NCBI GenBank assembly: GCA_008477525.1
Contig: SPDT01000001.1
Coordinates: 1,364,001-1,428,000 of the forward strand
Length of the DNA: 64,000 nucleotides
Direction: 5' to 3'
Source of the DNA: Hypomyces perniciosus
Taxonomy: Eukaryota; Ascomycota; Sordariomycetes; Hypocreales; Hypocreaceae
Part shown: piece by piece, positions 1-11,084 of the stretch
Layout: each line of letters begins with the position of its first letter
Numbering within the stretch: position 1 is the first letter of the stretch
Notes under the pieces: model-generated
Told to the model about the DNA's origin: nothing
Databases searched by the model: none
Seen by the model: only the letters and a program-made list of their open reading frames with translations
Translations under genes and position numbers: made by a program

Positions 1-1
1 A

Positions 2-1447
2 ACGGGATCGGTAGGATGGAACGCAGCCAACGATCGTCAGAGAAATTTCGGAAGACACATTCCTGCGCGGGAATTCCAGCGGTCAGCTTATCCGTCCAGA
101 GGATCGAGCATGGCGGCAAGTCGGAGATACCCTCCGCCACACCCAGCATCTATCGACGGGTTGATATCCCTGTATGGGGACATGAACCTTACGCCGTCTG
201 GATATAGCCAAAAGCCTCTACCCAAGCCACCCGCTCCAAAGGATGAAACACCAACCGAGATTACTACCAAGCAGCCAAAGCCAAGCACAACATCCCCTTC
301 TCCCATAAGTGAAAGGTCTAACGAAAGAGCGAGCGTCAAGAGCAAGGGGCCCCGGGTCAAGCAAATCATATCGGACCACCCTGTGGTAGTATCAGGAAGC
401 AGCAAGGAGACTTCACGACGACCATCGACTTCGGGATCAATAGAAAGCCGGCGAGAGAAGGTTCGGGATAAGAAGAGGAGAGACATGGAGGCTCTACGGA
501 ATGCGAAGCTGAAAGCACAGGGTGGGGGATCTCAAGATAAGTCGGAGAGCGAACAAACAGAGCAACAGTCATCAGATGATCAAGACAACCAACCCAGGGC
601 AAGGCATTCTCGCAAATCATCTGCAAATATGCTCTGCCCTATTGTGGTTGTCTTGAACGTTGAACCTTCAATGGAATCGCCTGTGGATCCGTATTTCTTT
701 CGCCGCGCTCCAACGACACCAGCTCCCAAGACGCCCAGACGTCAAGCAAGCTACGTGTCTCTGCGCAACATTGAGGGCACTAACCAACCAACACCTCCCC
801 TTTCTGCTACTGGGTCACCAGCACAGAGGCAACGCATTACCGCAAAGAACCGTCGTGAATATGATGCCCATGCGAAGGAAGCAGGCGTGAGGCGGGAGGC
901 AGCTCCACCAACTCGACCGAGCATACCAAATCACGTTGGAGGCGGCGTGTCTCACCAGCGTAAGGAATCGCAGACAGATAAGCAGATCTTCAGGTTGTAT
1001 GACGCCTACCGTGAGAACCGCATGCGCGATGTGGAGCGGCGGGTGCGCCGACTGGAGCGGAACGGCGATGTCTGGCTACGAGCCCTGGTGCCTGTTCTGG
1101 ATGATATGAGCCGCAACATCAAAGCAGTGCGCGCGAAGGACAGGAATACCCGCGAGTCTGCGTCGGATGACGAGGTGACCATTGGGACGGAGCGAAAAGG
1201 CGGCAACACCGAAGGGAGAAGAGCCCATACCGTAAGGAGGGCCAGCTTATCTCGGGGTGAACTGTTGGCAGGACTGGTGAGAAAGCTAGAAAGGGAAGAT
1301 AGCGAGTGGAGCGACAGCATGAGCAGGAGTGACGATGTCACTGGCATGGGCTCTGTCGAGCCGTTGATGAGGGAGCTGGCTGGGGAGGCGAGGCGGAGGC
1401 AGAAGGAGGTTGAGGCTCGACATCAAACGCAGCTGAACGGGTTCTAA
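2..1447 (+). CDS. Disordered Ser/Arg/Pro-rich protein, probably 5' truncated by window edge
   Basis: No recognised enzymatic domain. The frame is open from the first bases of the window, and the residues before the first in-window Met (position 110) are similar Ser/Arg/Pro-rich sequence, so the gene probably begins upstream; starting at 110 gives 445 aa. Composition is strongly biased to Ser, Arg, Lys, Pro and Glu, suggesting an intrinsically disordered protein. A basic stretch rich in RR/KK lies near residues 115-130. A probable helical, coiled-coil-like segment with many Arg and Glu lies near residues 290-345 (around YRENRMRDVERRVRRLER). The C-terminus (about residues 385-440) is again charged and helical. 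This could be a cytoskeletal or septum-associated scaffold, but that is a guess. Function unknown. Confidence 0.72.
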   Translation, partial: TGSVGWNAANDRQRNFGRHIPAREFQRSAYPSRGSSMAASRRYPPPHPASIDGLISLYGDMNLTPSGYSQKPLPKPPAPKDETPTEITTKQPKPSTTSPSPISERSNERASVKSKGPRVKQIISDHPVVVSGSSKETSRRPSTSGSIESRREKVRDKKRRDMEALRNAKLKAQGGGSQDKSESEQTEQQSSDDQDNQPRARHSRKSSANMLCPIVVVLNVEPSMESPVDPYFFRRAPTTPAPKTPRRQASYVSLRNIEGTNQPTPPLSATGSPAQRQRITAKNRREYDAHAKEAGVRREAAPPTRPSIPNHVGGGVSHQRKESQTDKQIFRLYDAYRENRMRDVERRVRRLERNGDVWLRALVPVLDDMSRNIKAVRAKDRNTRESASDDEVTIGTERKGGNTEGRRAHTVRRASLSRGELLAGLVRKLEREDSEWSDSMSRSDDVTGMGSVEPLMRELAGEARRRQKEVEARHQTQLNGF

Positions 1448-2119
1448 TGTGCCATTTAGGAACAGACTTAATATGGGCGGGTTGCTTTGGATAGGCGTGT
1501 TTGTTTCCTTGTCATTCGTTTCTGGGAACCGAAATTGGGAGGATGGCCTGATGATGGGATGACTTGGATGCACTCCGGAACCGTATACTACTAGTATACA
1601 TCAGAAGGGGTTATTGGATATCTAGATGTCAGTATTTTTATGGGTTATCAATAGTAGCTGCGCGAGCCAGTCGAGCTGGTTTCAATGTCTCGAGTACGGA
1701 ATATGGTGATATTCACACATGTCCTTCGGAACTGATGTCATAGTTATTACCATGTAATCATCGGTCACATTGTGATCCCCATCTCATCCTCTAAGGGCAG
1801 GGTTTCCCCGGACGATCAATCAACATTTGACCATCTCAGATGCTGAGGGGGTGTCAGATCCCCCAGAGGTCCCCTCTTTGGGGATTGATCGACATGTCTC
1901 GCATGAGATCTATATATATATATATAGAAATCCCAGAGCATTATTTCAGTCATGTACATGGGGAATTACACTTGGACCTTGGGGAAATGGTGCTAAAGTG
2001 TCTCTACGTCATCAACACAATCGCTTCTACCCAAGTTTCTCCATATTATTCATGTAAACCTAGACATGTCATCTCATCGCCAATGTTTTACTATAACTTC
2101 ACATCTAAAAAACTGAGCA
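1448..2119. other. Intergenic region
   Basis: About 670 bp between the disordered protein and the SDR gene. It contains a short TA microsatellite near 1911-1926 and otherwise no convincing coding signal. It presumably carries the SDR promoter. Confidence 0.6.
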
Positions 2120-3010
2120 ATGCCCCCATCTTCTCCCTGGATCTTCATCTGCCCCTCCAGCCGCGGCATCGGCTACGCCCTCACGAGGCACCTCCTCACC
2201 ACCACCTCAACCTCAATCCCTATTCTCGCAACCACCCGTCACCCTAACCCATCCACCACCAAAGCCGCTCTACTCGAAAATCTCCCAAAATCCCATATCC
2301 ATAGCCACGATCAGCTTTCCAAGCGCTTATCCGTCGTCTGGTGCGACGTCACAGATGAATCATCCATCATCTCCGCTGCAAAACAAGCCAAAGCCCTATT
2401 CCCACCCGACACGCACCACTTACACCTCACATGCGCCCTCCCTGGTGTATTGCTCAACCCAGAGAAGTCCCTTGCCCATATAGACGCCCATTCAACCCTT
2501 GAGTCTTTCCAGATCAATGCTCTCGGACCTTTACTTCTGGCTAAGCACTTCTTTGGCTTTCTCCCCAAGCGCTCTACTGCCACCACCACCACCACTGTCC
2601 CGGATTCTAGCTCCCCTATATCAGGTTCTGAGTCCGCGGATGACGGCGGCTTAATACGTCTTCCCCGTCATGCTACTTGGCTCACCATGTCTGCCCGCGT
2701 GGGCTCCACGACGGATAACCGCTCTGGCGGATGGTTCTCGTACCGCGCGAGCAAAGCCGCTGTCAATAGCCTGACGCGCAGCTTGGACATACACCTACGT
2801 ATGCGAGCGGGAGATCATGCCATGGCCGTGGCGTATCACCCAGGAACGGTGCGAACGGAGCTGAGCAAGAAGTATTGGGATGGTGTTCCCGAGGACAAGT
2901 TGTTTAGCCCAGAGTACGCAGCGGAAAGGCTGGTGGATGTGATACGTCAGTTGGGGATAGAGCAGAGAGGGAGATGTTGGGACTGGAAGGGGGAGGAGGT
3001 GCCTCCTTAA
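2120..3010 (+). CDS. Short-chain dehydrogenase/reductase (SDR)
   Basis: Single-exon 296-aa protein of the NAD(P)-binding Rossmann SDR superfamily, predicted to oxidise or reduce a small carbonyl/alcohol substrate in the cytosol. Visible motifs are an N-terminal cofactor loop SSRGIG (residues 13-18, the place of TGxxxGxG), an acidic CDVTD motif (75-79) that would contact the adenine, a Ser at about 191 in the catalytic-serine position, and YRASK (208-212) supplying the catalytic Tyr and Lys. After the catalytic site comes YHPGTVRTELS, the usual PGxVxT segment. The first cofactor-loop Thr is replaced (CPSSRGIG). It resembles small C-factor/sniffer-type SDRs. A Thr-rich stretch near 153-159 lengthens a loop. 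Substrate unknown. Confidence 0.85.
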   Translation: MPPSSPWIFICPSSRGIGYALTRHLLTTTSTSIPILATTRHPNPSTTKAALLENLPKSHIHSHDQLSKRLSVVWCDVTDESSIISAAKQAKALFPPDTHHLHLTCALPGVLLNPEKSLAHIDAHSTLESFQINALGPLLLAKHFFGFLPKRSTATTTTTVPDSSSPISGSESADDGGLIRLPRHATWLTMSARVGSTTDNRSGGWFSYRASKAAVNSLTRSLDIHLRMRAGDHAMAVAYHPGTVRTELSKKYWDGVPEDKLFSPEYAAERLVDVIRQLGIEQRGRCWDWKGEEVPP

Positions 3011-3234
3011 CATAAAGACGAGAAGACTCGTTTTGGTGTGAGGCTAAGATGAGGCAGAAAATGAATCGCAGATTCGGATTTGCAAGTTATGTGTATATGG
3101 CAGGATGAAAACGGCGTAGTCGTACAAAAAATGTCAAGCCCAGCTTTTCTGTTTCCCACCCTACGCCCAAGAACTGCTGCCCTCCCTATCAAAAAAACCG
3201 CGCGCTCTAATAGGAACCCAAAATCCCCCAGCTA

Positions 3235-4497
3235 CTACAGCTCCACCTCCTGGAAAGATGCCCCGTCTGGCGGCGAGGCGTTCTTGGATTCATCTTCATC
3301 GGAGTCATCCTTGCCTGTCCCGCCAGGTCGCAGTGCTACTTTCTGCTCTTGTTTATCTTCTAACCGCACCTTTTGCTCCGCTTGGAACTGATCAGCCTTT
3401 GCCTTTTGCTCCGTTGCTTTTGTCTTTTGTTCGGGTGCCTCCTCGTCATCGGATTCGGATTCGGATTCGGATTCGGATTCGCTCTCAGTCTTCTTCTGAT
3501 TTCCATTGGCTGGTCCTGTGCTGGCCTTGCTCTCGTCTTCAGCCCTCTGTCCGTTCTGAGTCGCGGGGGTCCGCGCCGGTGTGTCCTTGGGCGGAACGTC
3601 CTTTGGCGGCGGCGCGGGCAGCTGCTCGTCGCTGGGTGGTCCAGGTCTCATAGCATCCAGGTAGAACTTGGTTACACCAAGGATCCTGCCGTTCTGTTCA
3701 CAAGCTGTCACCCACTCGGGTCGCACCACAGGGATATTGTTCTCGACGGCCTTCTCCCATGCTGTTCCCCTGCCTTCCGTGGTGACGAAATGTGTGGTAT
3801 CGATGCGCACTCCATCCACAATCTTGGCTCCGATTCGCTCCACCGCTTTCGTCAAGTTCTCCCTCGTGGTGCCAGGCAGAATACCAGCCGTGATAGTAAT
3901 GCCGCTCAGGTCCGTCATCTTGTGCGTCCGCACCACCACCTTCTCGCTCGCGCGCGTACCAGCGCTCGTCCGTAAAACCAGGTGAAAGGTGTACTCGGTG
4001 TCGACAGCCAGGCCACTGATCTTGGTGCTGTGCATCTCCAGCGGGCGCGGGATGTTGCCAGCCTTTTGTCCGTTGCGGTACAGGCTCAGTGATATCAAGT
4101 CGGCTGTGGCGAGTGCGATGGGGTCCCATTCCAGGACGACGGATGTTTGCGTGGCATTGCGGCAGCGGAGGATGGGCGCCGCCGGCTCTGAGGCACCAAA
4201 TCTGGTAAAGATACGATCTTGCAAAGCGCGGAACTCGTCTTCTGCGGCAGCTTCCTTGTTGATGTTGCGGCTAACGGCGATATCGACGATGCTTCCCGAG
4301 GAGATGTTGGGAGGCAGGAGAATCGAAGGGAACTCGATCTAGGTAGCTAGTTAGCAGGCTTTATATAGAGACAGGTCCACTGCGACGGAGAAGAAAGCAG
4401 AGGCGAGAGAAATTGCGAGACATACGAGCCGTTTGTCTGGCGTCAGGAGAACAGTGACGCCAGCGTCAACCTTGCCGACTGTAAGGGAGACGAGCAT
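3235..4497 (-). CDS. CHS5: Chs5-like exomer scaffold (FN3 + BRCT)
   Basis: Homologue of yeast Chs5, the Golgi exomer scaffold that with ChAPs and Arf1 exports chitin synthase. Two exons: 4497-4426 encodes 24 residues beginning MLVSLTVGKVDAGVTVLL, and 4338-3235 the rest, for 391 aa; the 87-bp intron starts GTATGT and ends CTAG. The N-terminus and the following IEFPSILLPP segment match the Chs5 dimerisation region. An FN3 domain covers about residues 78-165 (conserved SVVLEWDPI and TKISGL) and a BRCT domain about 169-262 (DTTHFV, NIPVVRPEWV). The C-terminus is acidic and disordered with a Ser-Glu repeat coded by a GGATTC-type hexamer near 3453-3481. Compared with yeast Chs5 as I recall it, the acidic tail is short and lacks the Lys/Asn-rich end. 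Identification is strong. Confidence 0.9.
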
Positions 4498-6664
4498 GGC
4501 TGCGCAAGGAGAAAGAGGAGGGAGCGGAGGTCGCAGAGGCCACTGAATTCCACCAGCGATCCGGATTGAGATGCAAGGCGCGGAGAAAGGAGAAGAGGGC
4601 GCGATACAATGACGTGGTTTCGTTAGGTGACACAGATTCAACTTGGAGCTGTGGATAGTGGAAGATGATGAGGCCTTGGTGGCTGATGTCTTGGGGGTGG
4701 CTGGTAGGCACAAAGCCACATGTCAATCTACACCTACCTACCCTACACTCGGTACCTTTTTTCTTGGCGGGATCATCACCAAAGCCAAGCTCATCTTGAA
4801 CACACCTCTGAATAGATTGAGCTTTATTATTCCCCTTTATCTGAGGACCATGGTATGTATAGAAGTAGGATACAACAAACAAGGACTATGGCCAGTTCGT
4901 AAATACAATAACTAGACAGTAAAATGTGTGCAAAAAGTCCGATGTCCACCAAAGGCAATAAAGGGTGAAATACGGAATACGGAGCTCTCATTTGACATGA
5001 AGCCTTTGTTCATGACACTTAATTTATTTAAATTTGTCATCTTTATTTATCCTTCTTGGTTTATATAGGCTTGTCACAAGAACATCCAATTACCCTCCGT
5101 AGACAGCTTTGCCTGGCGATCCGTTGGCTGCAGTGCCACAGTCGAGACTGTAACGATAGAATAAATATGATTAGGATTGTTATTTCAACATTGAATCAGT
5201 CAAATGGTATAAATACATAGCAGAAAACATAGTGACAGACTTGTAGGCTAAATCGTCGAGCTTCGGACTGTGCCATTGAACAAATAGGCAGCAAGACTAA
5301 TTTACTACCTATCTATTCGACATATTTTCGCAATAGGCAAAACGGTACTATAATACTACTCTATATACGAAGTAGATGAATGAAACCTTCGGAAGCTCGG
5401 CAACGCCTCGAGTCTTAGATCCTAGAGGTACCTAAGCCATTACATCGCAAAAACCTAAACGGAAATATCTCTAACGTTTAGCTCGGTTGAACTTTACCAA
5501 GCTAGGCATAAGATCACCATGCAATACATTCCAGTAGCAATAGTCTCCAGCTTGGCTAATCTAAGTGAAACCCTGTCCAGAAGCGGCTATTTAGTTTAGC
5601 CCAGTGGCCTTTCTGTCTTGTTCAGGCAGCTTCCAGCTAGATTTCGGCCAATGATTCCATGAAGGCTTTTAAGGTTTTCTAAATAGAGTCATAACATTTG
5701 ACCCGATGTCTCAAATACCCAAATCAGACAGCTTTTGGTTGGTTGCGCCATTTACAGCTCACTATAATCCTTCCGAATCCATTACCCCTTTGGATTCCCT
5801 CGGGACCGATTACCCAGGAAATGCCCACCCGGCTTGGCAGTATTGCCCTGTCCCAACTATCGAGGTTTAGGAAGGTCTGCTGCCAGCTCTTTTTAATCTG
5901 CTCGTAGGGGCAGGCTGAGCCTAAAGGATCGGCTAGATCTATCCGACAAGAGCCGTGATGGGGCTCATCGCCAACAGTTTAGAATCTTGGCCTATGGGGA
6001 GATTTTCAAGATACGCGTTAAAGTTAGCCATTGCCCCCTTTTCTGTGTCTATTCTATCTGTTCCATCGTCACCAATCAATTACTCTACTTGTAGTTTTCC
6101 TATTGCGGGTCGATGGTTCCTATAGGCTGCAGCCACTTATTCATTGTATGAACGAAACGTATAAGTCGCAAAATGCTGGCTTAAACGTGCAACTAGCTTC
6201 GTGCATTATTAGTATAATCATGATCGTCACAGCGGTTACCGTTTCAGCTTCTTTGTGTCTAGCTATTGCCTTCCGTGGGGGAGAGCTAATATTTGCCGAC
6301 CCCCGTCTGGCTATCGGTAGTCATAAGCTTCCATCGTTCGTTTTGATCCATGAATCCTGAAAATGTCATGCCCAGTATTAATAGCCTTGTCGTTGGCTTG
6401 GACCGCTTGGAGTCTCAACTCCAACCTCGCCTGTATTGCACCTAACCTAACCCTGATCCCAGCAGTTTGGCGTTCCTTTTGGCCTTGTCTAAACACGCTA
6501 ATCTCGAATACGAAGGCTTTTACCGCTTTTTCTTTCTTTATCATCATGTGAGACCTACGATCGAAGCTACCTAGTGCTGACTGGATTTAAGTTGATTGGC
6601 GTAGCTCATCTTCAAACAGCAACTCTACTTGCATGGGTTCGCAGCCTATGTACTAAATTGTATG
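4498..6664. other. Gene-poor intergenic region
   Basis: About 2.2 kb, moderately AT-rich, without an intact gene. It contains copies of the TACGRAGTA-type motif (for example near 4973 and 5366). A 78-residue minus-strand reading frame at 6311-6547 has a protein-like Gln/Arg/Ala-rich middle but lacks recognisable domains, and may be a gene remnant. Confidence 0.5.
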
Positions 6665-8098
6665 TTACATCTTCTCCAGGAGCATCCTCTTCAGGGACTG
6701 TACTTTTGCGCACAGTCCATCTGGGCCTTCTTGCATGTTATTACAGTCCCCAAAGTTAGCCTTTTCCAACACCGCTAGGGCTAGCTCCCCGTGGAACAAC
6801 GACTTTCCATCTGGCCCTTCTGAGCGTAGCATCGAGAATAGGTACCCGCATGCTCCTCGGGGAGAGCCAATGGTACTCGGAAGGCCAAGCATGTCCTCCC
6901 CCGATTGTAGCATATCCAATAGCAGCTTGACAGCGGTATAGATTCTACTGCATGTTTCGTCTGCGGACGGGAGCTCTCCAAGTTGGAGTTCTCTGCCCTT
7001 GGGAACAAATAGTCCATTGGAAGAGGGTGTCTGTAGAAGCATGCTGAGGTGGATCTCGAAGTGTGTAAACACCAAATGGTATAATCTTCGTAAGGAGAGA
7101 TAACAGCTCATGACCAGAAGTGTCGTTGGGCTATCAATAGTCTCTGCGAAGCTCCCTGGCGATGATGATAATGGAGGGGTAATATTTGATTGGTCGTGGT
7201 GAAAGTCTTGATTTAAAAAGGATTCGAAGGAGGAGGTGGAAGATGTTGAGTCATTAGGCGTCAGGCCTGCTGTTTTGTGTATAAATATTGGTGTGATAGA
7301 ACCTTCAGAGCATTCGTATGGTGTTGTTGCTCTGGAACGTTTGATTTCTGTGACGATTTCTGTAAACTCCCTGGCCAGATGTAGGACGCTACCGATGGGA
7401 TACTCGGTGAAGCTGTATCTGGGGGATTTGGTGCAGTGCCAGTTGTCGTAAAGGCTTCCTAGCGTCTTGTGAATGTTCGCCACGAGGTTCGAAAGTCGCA
7501 TGATGGTTTTGGAAATGTACTCGTCGAACTTCTCGGGGGTCTGCGGCTGTATGCACTCATGCATCAATGAGGACATGCTTGGAGATGAAGTAAAAGACGG
7601 ATCTTGTCCATGGTGGACTGAGGGTGGTGATATTTGTTCGTTCATCGTCAAGTGCCGTAGTTCTGAGCCAAGCATTGGTGGATATGGCTGCTCTCCCGCA
7701 CATGACCCGAAACGTGAGGTGTGGTTTGTGTGAATGTCCGACTGAGCACTGCAATTGGCACCATCAAGAGTGCCCCAGATCTCTGCAGGGTTCAAGTGTG
7801 AGGACTCTAGTGATGTGGAGAAGAAGTCTTCAACTCCATGTGCAGTCGTGGAGGGGCAGGGCAGGGAGGCAATGGAGCTCATGTCCACATCGTTGGAAGA
7901 ACTGGATTCTGAGCGTGCAGATGGCCTCTTTGCCCGGGCCCTTTGGCTAAAGATGCAGTCGACTTTGGCACGAACACACCGTTCACACTGCTGTGAACCA
8001 GATTTATCGGATGAGGAGCTGACAATGCATTTGAGTTTGTGGAATCGGCAACGATTGCATGAGGCTCTCATGGACTGGTAATTCGATAAGGACGGCAT
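6665..8098 (-). CDS. Zn(II)2Cys6 transcription factor, AflR-like
   Basis: Single-exon 477-aa predicted DNA-binding regulator. The N-terminal binuclear zinc cluster has Cys at residues 14, 17, 24, 38, 41 and 48, that is CX2CX6CX13CX2CX6C. The 13-residue loop between the third and fourth Cys is longer than the usual 5-9 and is Ser-rich. A basic linker (RARAKRPSAR) follows, then a low-complexity Ser-rich region. A C-terminal half contains LVMSCYLSLRRLYHLVFTH, the type of segment found in AflR-like regulators of secondary-metabolite clusters. No biosynthetic gene lies within 8 kb: the neighbours are a gene-poor stretch and an LTR element. It might have belonged to the polyketide cluster at 18-35 kb before transposon insertion, or be an orphan. 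A second possible start is Met10. Confidence 0.85.
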   Translation of the reverse strand: MPSLSNYQSMRASCNRCRFHKLKCIVSSSSDKSGSQQCERCVRAKVDCIFSQRARAKRPSARSESSSSNDVDMSSIASLPCPSTTAHGVEDFFSTSLESSHLNPAEIWGTLDGANCSAQSDIHTNHTSRFGSCAGEQPYPPMLGSELRHLTMNEQISPPSVHHGQDPSFTSSPSMSSLMHECIQPQTPEKFDEYISKTIMRLSNLVANIHKTLGSLYDNWHCTKSPRYSFTEYPIGSVLHLAREFTEIVTEIKRSRATTPYECSEGSITPIFIHKTAGLTPNDSTSSTSSFESFLNQDFHHDQSNITPPLSSSPGSFAETIDSPTTLLVMSCYLSLRRLYHLVFTHFEIHLSMLLQTPSSNGLFVPKGRELQLGELPSADETCSRIYTAVKLLLDMLQSGEDMLGLPSTIGSPRGACGYLFSMLRSEGPDGKSLFHGELALAVLEKANFGDCNNMQEGPDGLCAKVQSLKRMLLEKM

Positions 8099-9644
8099 TG
8101 TTGAGAGAGTCGAACGGGGGTATATGTATATGGGACAATATTTTAATCCGGAAACAAAACAAAAGTTGGTTGAACAACCTTGAACTTCAATGGCAGTGAG
8201 TGCTCAGTGATCCCAGGCAACGAGATATACAGAGGAGTAATAGATGCATCATATACTATCCGGATTCCTGTCATAGGTATCAACCGTATCTAATACGAAG
8301 CACGGTCCAGGTTCTAAAAGATCATTGCAGAATAAAATGGCTACTTTCCCAACTAGGTAGTTACTACATAAGGCGGGTCGTATCCGAGGAGACCGAATGA
8401 TGATGACATATTGGAGGCCAAAATGCTGCCAAAATGGTAGAAACCCATCGGGTTTTAAGATGAACCAATTCCCATAGATACCCACTGCTACTTACATGAT
8501 GCTCCGCAGTAATCCTGCATGCGAATGACACCCAGCCCACGTGTAATATTTGAACTTTGCTGACGCAATCTGCCACTATTAATATAATAGGTAAATAGCA
8601 TAGATAGCAACCGCCATGCTGCTGCATATGCATTTATGTATGTGCGAACGTACGAACATGATTCATCATAGAACATTTGTCAGCGTCTTCATGGCCTCAT
8701 TTTCTGCTCGCTAGTAAACTAGTAGTATCATTTTTGAAGCCTGAGCAGATAGATTACGACGTGCATCGAGCATTACCACAGATGCTTGTATCTAATAGCT
8801 CCTTTTGGGGATTTTCGGTGCTTCGTCGGCTCATGTTGCCATCTTGGCACGATTCGCGCATGCTCGGGCCGCATCACGCCAACTATCCGAATCCTTCGAT
8901 CCAAGCCAAGAGTGTGCTTCATTGTGGCAATGCCTACATATTAATGCCACCGAGGTGGTAGTATCTACGGACTTCGGATACTGTAACCGGGTTCTTGGCA
9001 ATGAAGTTGGTTGGTGGTGTTGTCTTGCATACTCGTACGCCCTCTTACATGCCTGTTGTTCAGCTATCCAGCCATGTTGGCCTATCGATTATCATCACGC
9101 AGGACTACTACTAGTAGTAGTACTATGATCCATGGTGCATGCTACTGGGCCTCCACACAGGGATTGTTTGTGTTGAGGCATACCAGGTAGTAGTAGTACT
9201 TCGTAGTACTCCGTAGCATAGCGACATTGGCAAGGAGATACTCTATCCAACGCGTACCTTATGTTACGGAGTCACCGCAAGATATTTATTGCTTCAGCAC
9301 ATAGATAAAACATTGGATCGCAGTACATTTAGCCGCCCTCTAGCCTCTGCTTACGTCCTCATTTTCGCTGTGGCCGCTGAGCCAATCAACCTGAATCCTC
9401 TAGGATTCCAGTCTGCATTTGACCCCGGAAAATCGGTCCATCTTCTTGGTGCGAGTGTCATTGCTACATGGAGCCTCTACAGGTACTAAACTATCCCCAG
9501 GGCAATGCCACAATCCCAATCTTCCGTCTGCATTGGCCAAACCAAAAGTAGGAACGCATAGCCAGCGATTGACTACAAAAACCCCCCTATGGGCAGCAAT
9601 GGCGCTAGATAAACAGGTCGACAGGGTGCATGTGTACGGTGTAC
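8099..9644. other. Intergenic region upstream of LTR element
   Basis: About 1.5 kb with no convincing gene. It contains short trinucleotide runs (AGT/TAG near 9105-9120 and 9187-9200) and TACGRAGTA-type palindromes near 9196-9220. It ends at the 5-bp target duplication of the LTR element. Confidence 0.5.
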
Positions 9645-9649
9645 ATACT

Positions 9650-9909
9650 TGTTGGGTTGAGCAGGCCCTACCGCCTATCAGCGCTAGGGAGCTCTTATCT
9701 GTTCACAAAGCAGGTAAGAGCTGACATACACATCGCGTAAGCGATATGTCAGACTATGCAGGCGCTTACAACGCCTGCATACAGCTTCTTCTTTATATTA
9801 GCTATATATATATATATAGCGAGGCTACTATAGTATATTCTCTTTTATAAAATAAAGCTTTATTTCTTATCTCTCTATACTTTATATAGCTATACTGCGC
9901 TCTATTATA
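9650..9909 (+). repeat. 5' LTR
   Basis: Begins TGTTGGGTTGAGCAGG and aligns along its length to 15322-15585. Its outer (left) half keeps C and G, while from about 9790 onward it shows C-to-T and G-to-A changes relative to the 3' copy. It ends CTATTATA where the 3' copy has CCGTCACA. Confidence 0.85.
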
Positions 9910-10247
9910 GTTATAAGCTTGGGTAGTAACTTTAATTAAATTACTAGAAACTTTTATTTAATATTATTCTTTTCCCTTATATTTTTTTATCTTTACTTTT
10001 ATGCTATAAAATCTATTTTCTATAATAAATAATATAAGAGATTTACTTTTTATAAAGCTAGAATTACTGAAATAGTGGATTAAATAGATAACTGTTTTTA
10101 TAAACTATATAACTACTGCTAGAGTATAGAAAAAGATTAATCTTAATCTCCTTAAAAAGCCTAATAATTATTTCCCTGCTCCTTTACTGTTTACCTTTAT
10201 TTAAGCAAAAAGGAAAGCGGCTAAAGAATTTAAAGAAGCAGTTAATG

Positions 10248-10323
10248 ATATATAAAGTGCAGATAAAGAGGGAAGAAGGGAAAGAAGGAAGGAAAAGGAT
10301 AATACACTATTTATATATATTAA
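10248..10323 (+). repeat. 76-bp direct repeat, copy 1
   Basis: Purine-rich sequence starting ATATATAAAGTGCAGATAAA and ending TTATATATATTAA. It is nearly identical to 11009-11084, and the two copies flank a 685-bp GC-richer island. Confidence 0.8.
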
Positions 10324-11008
10324 ATGCCGCCGCCTTAATTGAAAAAGAATGCGTCCTCGGATTCCTTTAATCCTATCCTTAACCGTTATAAAGGTTATAT
10401 TCCTAACCGAATTCCTGACCAGGATCAGTGTTATAGTCAAATTCCTCCTTATATTGCTGCCTTGGTCTTAAAATAAGGGCTATAACGCATTATTAAATAT
10501 ATTTTAGAGTAGGGGCCATAACGCGTTATTGAACAGGTCTTAGAATAGGGACTATAACGCGTTGTTGAATATGTTTTGGAGCAGGGGCTATAATGCGTTG
10601 TTGAACTGGTCTTGGAATAGGGGCCACAATGCGTTATTGCTAGGTCTGTTTAGCTAGGCCAGCTGGGCTTAAAAAGCATTGATTTTAAAAGTGTATTGCG
10701 AATTGAATCGAATTTAAGGAAAATTAAAAAAGGAATATCGCTTAATAAAGAAATAGCTGTAAAGCCTAATAAAAGGAATAGCTATAGATTGTTTTAAAAG
10801 CAGCGTAGTCTTGCGAGGGAAACAGTAAAAACTAGGATTAACGCGGTTTGGTTTGGCGGTTTGGTTTGGCGGTTTGGTTTGGCAGTTTGGTGAGCAGGTT
10901 GGTTGGCTAATAATGCCGAGATGGTTGCTTATAGTTGCCAGTATGGTTGCCAGTGTGGTGCGTGTATGAAGGTCTTGCGATTGAAAACGCTTAAGTTGCT
11001 ACTATTTA
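10324..11008 (-). pseudogene. GC-retaining island with decayed tandem-repeat coding sequence
   Basis: This 685-bp segment inside the AT-rich element keeps many C and G. At 10463-10641 it has five ~36-bp tandem units. On the minus strand these read as alternating 12-residue blocks of the form QQRVIAP-x-PRPV and QQRxIAP-x-PKHI. They run in frame into QYKEEFDYNTDPGQEFG, interrupted mainly by TAA or TAG where CAA or TGG is expected. At about 10850-10890 an 18-bp GGTTTGGCGGTTTGG-type repeat is also present. It looks like a repeat-rich protein fragment, opposite in sense to the host element and damaged by RIP. No family recognised. Confidence 0.5.
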
Positions 11009-11084
11009 ATATATAAAGTGCAGATAAAGAGGGAAGAAGGGAAGGAAAGAAGGAAAAGGATAATATACTATTTATATATATTAA
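11009..11084 (+). repeat. 76-bp direct repeat, copy 2
   Basis: Partner of 10248-10323, with small differences in the GGGAAGGAAAGAAGG section and one C-to-T change. Together they suggest a segmental duplication or an insertion that duplicated its flank. Confidence 0.8.

Noticed and set aside
10463..10641. Regularly spaced ~36-bp repeats, CRISPR-like spacing
   Set aside because: Units are directly contiguous with no unique spacers, in a fungal genome, and decode as protein repeats.
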